5,747 nt of DNA from Burkholderiales bacterium. GTDB lineage: Bacteria; Pseudomonadota; Gammaproteobacteria; Burkholderiales; Burkholderiaceae_F. How positions within the stretch are numbered: the first letter of the stretch is position 1; each line of letters begins with the position of its first letter. The stretch spans positions 1-5,747 of the forward strand of contig JAHEDN010000200.1 in assembly GCA_024641225.1 (NCBI GenBank), written 5' to 3'. This document shows, one piece after another, positions 4,449 through 5,747 of the stretch. The notes beneath the pieces are model-generated. The model searched no databases. It saw nothing but the letters and a program-made list of their open reading frames with translations, and was not told the DNA's origin. The translations under genes were made by a program, and so were the position numbers.

Positions 4449-5744
4449 ATGGCAAAGCCGATGCACGAAACGCCGATGCTCGACGAGCTGGAAAGCGGAC
4501 CGTGGCCCAGCTTCGTGACCGGGCTGAAGCGCCTGGCGAAGGACAAGGACTACATGGTCGACCTGCTCGGCCAGCTGGAAACGTCGTACAAGACCCGCAA
4601 GGGCTACTGGAAGGGCGGCACGGTCAGCGTGTTTGGCTACGGCGGCGGCATCATCCCGCGCTTCACCGAGCTGAAAGACTCGGCCGGCAAGCCGGTGTTT
4701 CCCGACGCGGCCGAATTCCACACGCTGCGCGTGATGCCGCCGCCGGGAATGCACTACTCGACCGACGTGCTGCGCAAGATGTGCGACATCTGGGAGGAGC
4801 ACGGCTCGGGCCTGATCGCCTTCCACGGCCAGAGCGGTGACATCATGTTCCAGGGCGTCAAGACCGACAAGGTGCAGGACGCCTTCGACGCCATCAACGA
4901 ACTCGGCTTCGACCTCGGCGGCGCCGGCCCGGCCGTGCGTACGTCGATGTCGTGCGTCGGCGCGGCCCGCTGCGAGCAGTCGTGCTACGACGAAGGCAAG
5001 GCGCACCGCACGGTGCTGAACAACTTCCTCGACGACATCCATCGCCCGGCGCTGCCGTACAAGTTCAAGTTCAAGTTCTCCGGCTGCCCGAACGACTGCA
5101 TGAACTCGGTGCAGCGCGCCGACCTGGCGGTCATCGGCACCTGGCGCGACAACATCCGCACCGACGAGGCGCTGGCCAGGAAGTGGTTCGCCAAGCACGG
5201 CATGAACGAACTGGTCAACGACCTCGTCGCTCGCTGCCCGACCAAGGCGATCCAGATCAAGGAGATCAAGGACGTCCGCAAGGACGCCAAGATCTCGAGC
5301 GTGGCGATCGACGACAAGCAGGCGCTGGAGATCGACAACCAGGACTGCGTGCGCTGCATGCACTGCATCAACGTGATGACCGGCGCGCTCGCCCACGGCG
5401 AGGACACCGGCGCGACGATCCTGTGCGGCGGCAAGCGCACGCTGAAGATCGGCGACCTGATGGGCACGGTGATCGTGCCGTTCATGAAACTGAAGACCGA
5501 CGAGGACCGCGAGGCGCTGGTCGACCTGGGCAAGCGCATCGTCGACTTCTTCGCCGAGAATGCGCTCGAGCACGAGCGCATCGGCGAGACGATCGAGCGC
5601 ATCGGCCTGGTGCATTTTCTCGAAGGCGTGGACCTCGAGGTCGACCCGAACATGGTGTCGGCGCCGCGTACCAATCCGTACGTGCGCGCCGACGGCTGGG
5701 ACGAGGAAGTCGCCAGGGTTAAGGCGGCCAAGAAAGCGGCTTGA
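4449..5744 (+). CDS. dsrA: Dissimilatory sulfite reductase alpha subunit, probable reverse-acting (oxidative) type
   Basis: This 431-residue subunit appears complete and is of normal length. DsrA and DsrB form an alpha2beta2 cytoplasmic enzyme that, in sulfur oxidisers, converts DsrC-bound sulfur to sulfite. The siroheme/[4Fe-4S] motif is intact: C-x5-C at C169/C175 (SCVGAARC) and C-x3-C at C213/C217 (SGCPNDC). The inserted ferredoxin domain has C263 (RCPTKAI) and C300/C303/C306 (DCVRCMHC). Conserved blocks RKGYWKGGTVSVFGYGGG (50-67), HTLRVMPPPG (91-100) and RPALPYKFKFKFSG (199-212) are typical of DsrA. The ATG at 4449 is preceded by AGGAGG at 4434-4439 with 9 bases between; an in-frame stretch further upstream has no family character. 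The window ends 3 bases after the stop with AAGG, perhaps the start of a dsrB ribosome binding site. The oxidative assignment rests on overall similarity and the sulfur-carrier neighbours, not on a tree. Confidence 0.95.
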   Translation: MAKPMHETPMLDELESGPWPSFVTGLKRLAKDKDYMVDLLGQLETSYKTRKGYWKGGTVSVFGYGGGIIPRFTELKDSAGKPVFPDAAEFHTLRVMPPPGMHYSTDVLRKMCDIWEEHGSGLIAFHGQSGDIMFQGVKTDKVQDAFDAINELGFDLGGAGPAVRTSMSCVGAARCEQSCYDEGKAHRTVLNNFLDDIHRPALPYKFKFKFSGCPNDCMNSVQRADLAVIGTWRDNIRTDEALARKWFAKHGMNELVNDLVARCPTKAIQIKEIKDVRKDAKISSVAIDDKQALEIDNQDCVRCMHCINVMTGALAHGEDTGATILCGGKRTLKIGDLMGTVIVPFMKLKTDEDREALVDLGKRIVDFFAENALEHERIGETIERIGLVHFLEGVDLEVDPNMVSAPRTNPYVRADGWDEEVARVKAAKKAA

Positions 5745-5747
5745 AGG

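Noticed and set aside
4362..5615. 417-residue minus-strand open frame opposite dsrA
   Set aside because: It is fully antisense to an unmistakable DsrA, and its Val/Ala/His/Arg-rich composition is that of a complementary-frame artefact.
1..5747. CRISPR array to go with the Cas6-like gene
   Set aside because: No regularly spaced repeat of 20 bases or more was seen on reading either strand.
1..5747. tRNA, rRNA or insertion sequences
   Set aside because: No tRNA-like fold signature, rRNA sequence, transposase motif or terminal inverted repeats were recognised.

Overview
This is a high-GC bacterial window. It most likely comes from a sulfur-oxidising proteobacterium (beta- or gammaproteobacterial type). 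The strongest evidence is a complete dsrA, the alpha subunit of siroheme dissimilatory sulfite reductase, on the + strand at the right edge. Its sequence resembles the reverse-acting (oxidative) DsrA of sulfur oxidisers more than that of sulfate reducers. It lies beside sulfur-carrier genes of the TusA and DsrC/TusE families. The organism assignment is inferred from gene content, and no database search was possible.

Layout from left to right. (1) Positions 1-85 hold the first codons of a minus-strand galactose-1-phosphate uridylyltransferase gene (galT), cut by the window edge. (2) A 259-base divergent spacer follows. (3) A + strand gene at 345-809 encodes a 154-residue 'host attachment' family protein. 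(4) A short convergent spacer holds nested inverted repeats, possibly a terminator. (5) A compact minus-strand operon of six genes runs from 4162 down to 877. In transcription order it encodes: a 79-residue unrecognised protein; a Cas6/Cmx6-like RAMP protein; a tandem two-domain TusA; a DsrC/TusE-like protein without either redox cysteine (RspA-like); a 226-residue unrecognised helical protein with an acidic, proline-rich tail; and a TauD/TfdA-type Fe(II)/2-oxoglutarate dioxygenase. (6) A 286-base divergent control region holds a candidate minus-strand promoter and, just before dsrA, two strong inverted repeats. (7) dsrA occupies 4449-5744. The window ends three bases later, where dsrB would be expected.

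The six-gene operon is the most interesting part. Its genes overlap by 4 bases or lie 5-24 bases apart, so they are probably made together. It joins an apparent CRISPR-RNA endonuclease homologue, with no CRISPR array or other cas gene in view, to sulfur-relay proteins and an oxygenase, directly opposite dsrA. Possible roles include an RNA-directed step in sulfur relay (for example tRNA thiolation) or regulation of the dsr genes. Both are inference. The gene identities rest on visible motifs: HxD...H in the dioxygenase, two CPxP motifs in the TusA fusion, a DsrC-like body and C-terminal arm without Cys, and the GCGVFVP ending of the Cas6-like protein.
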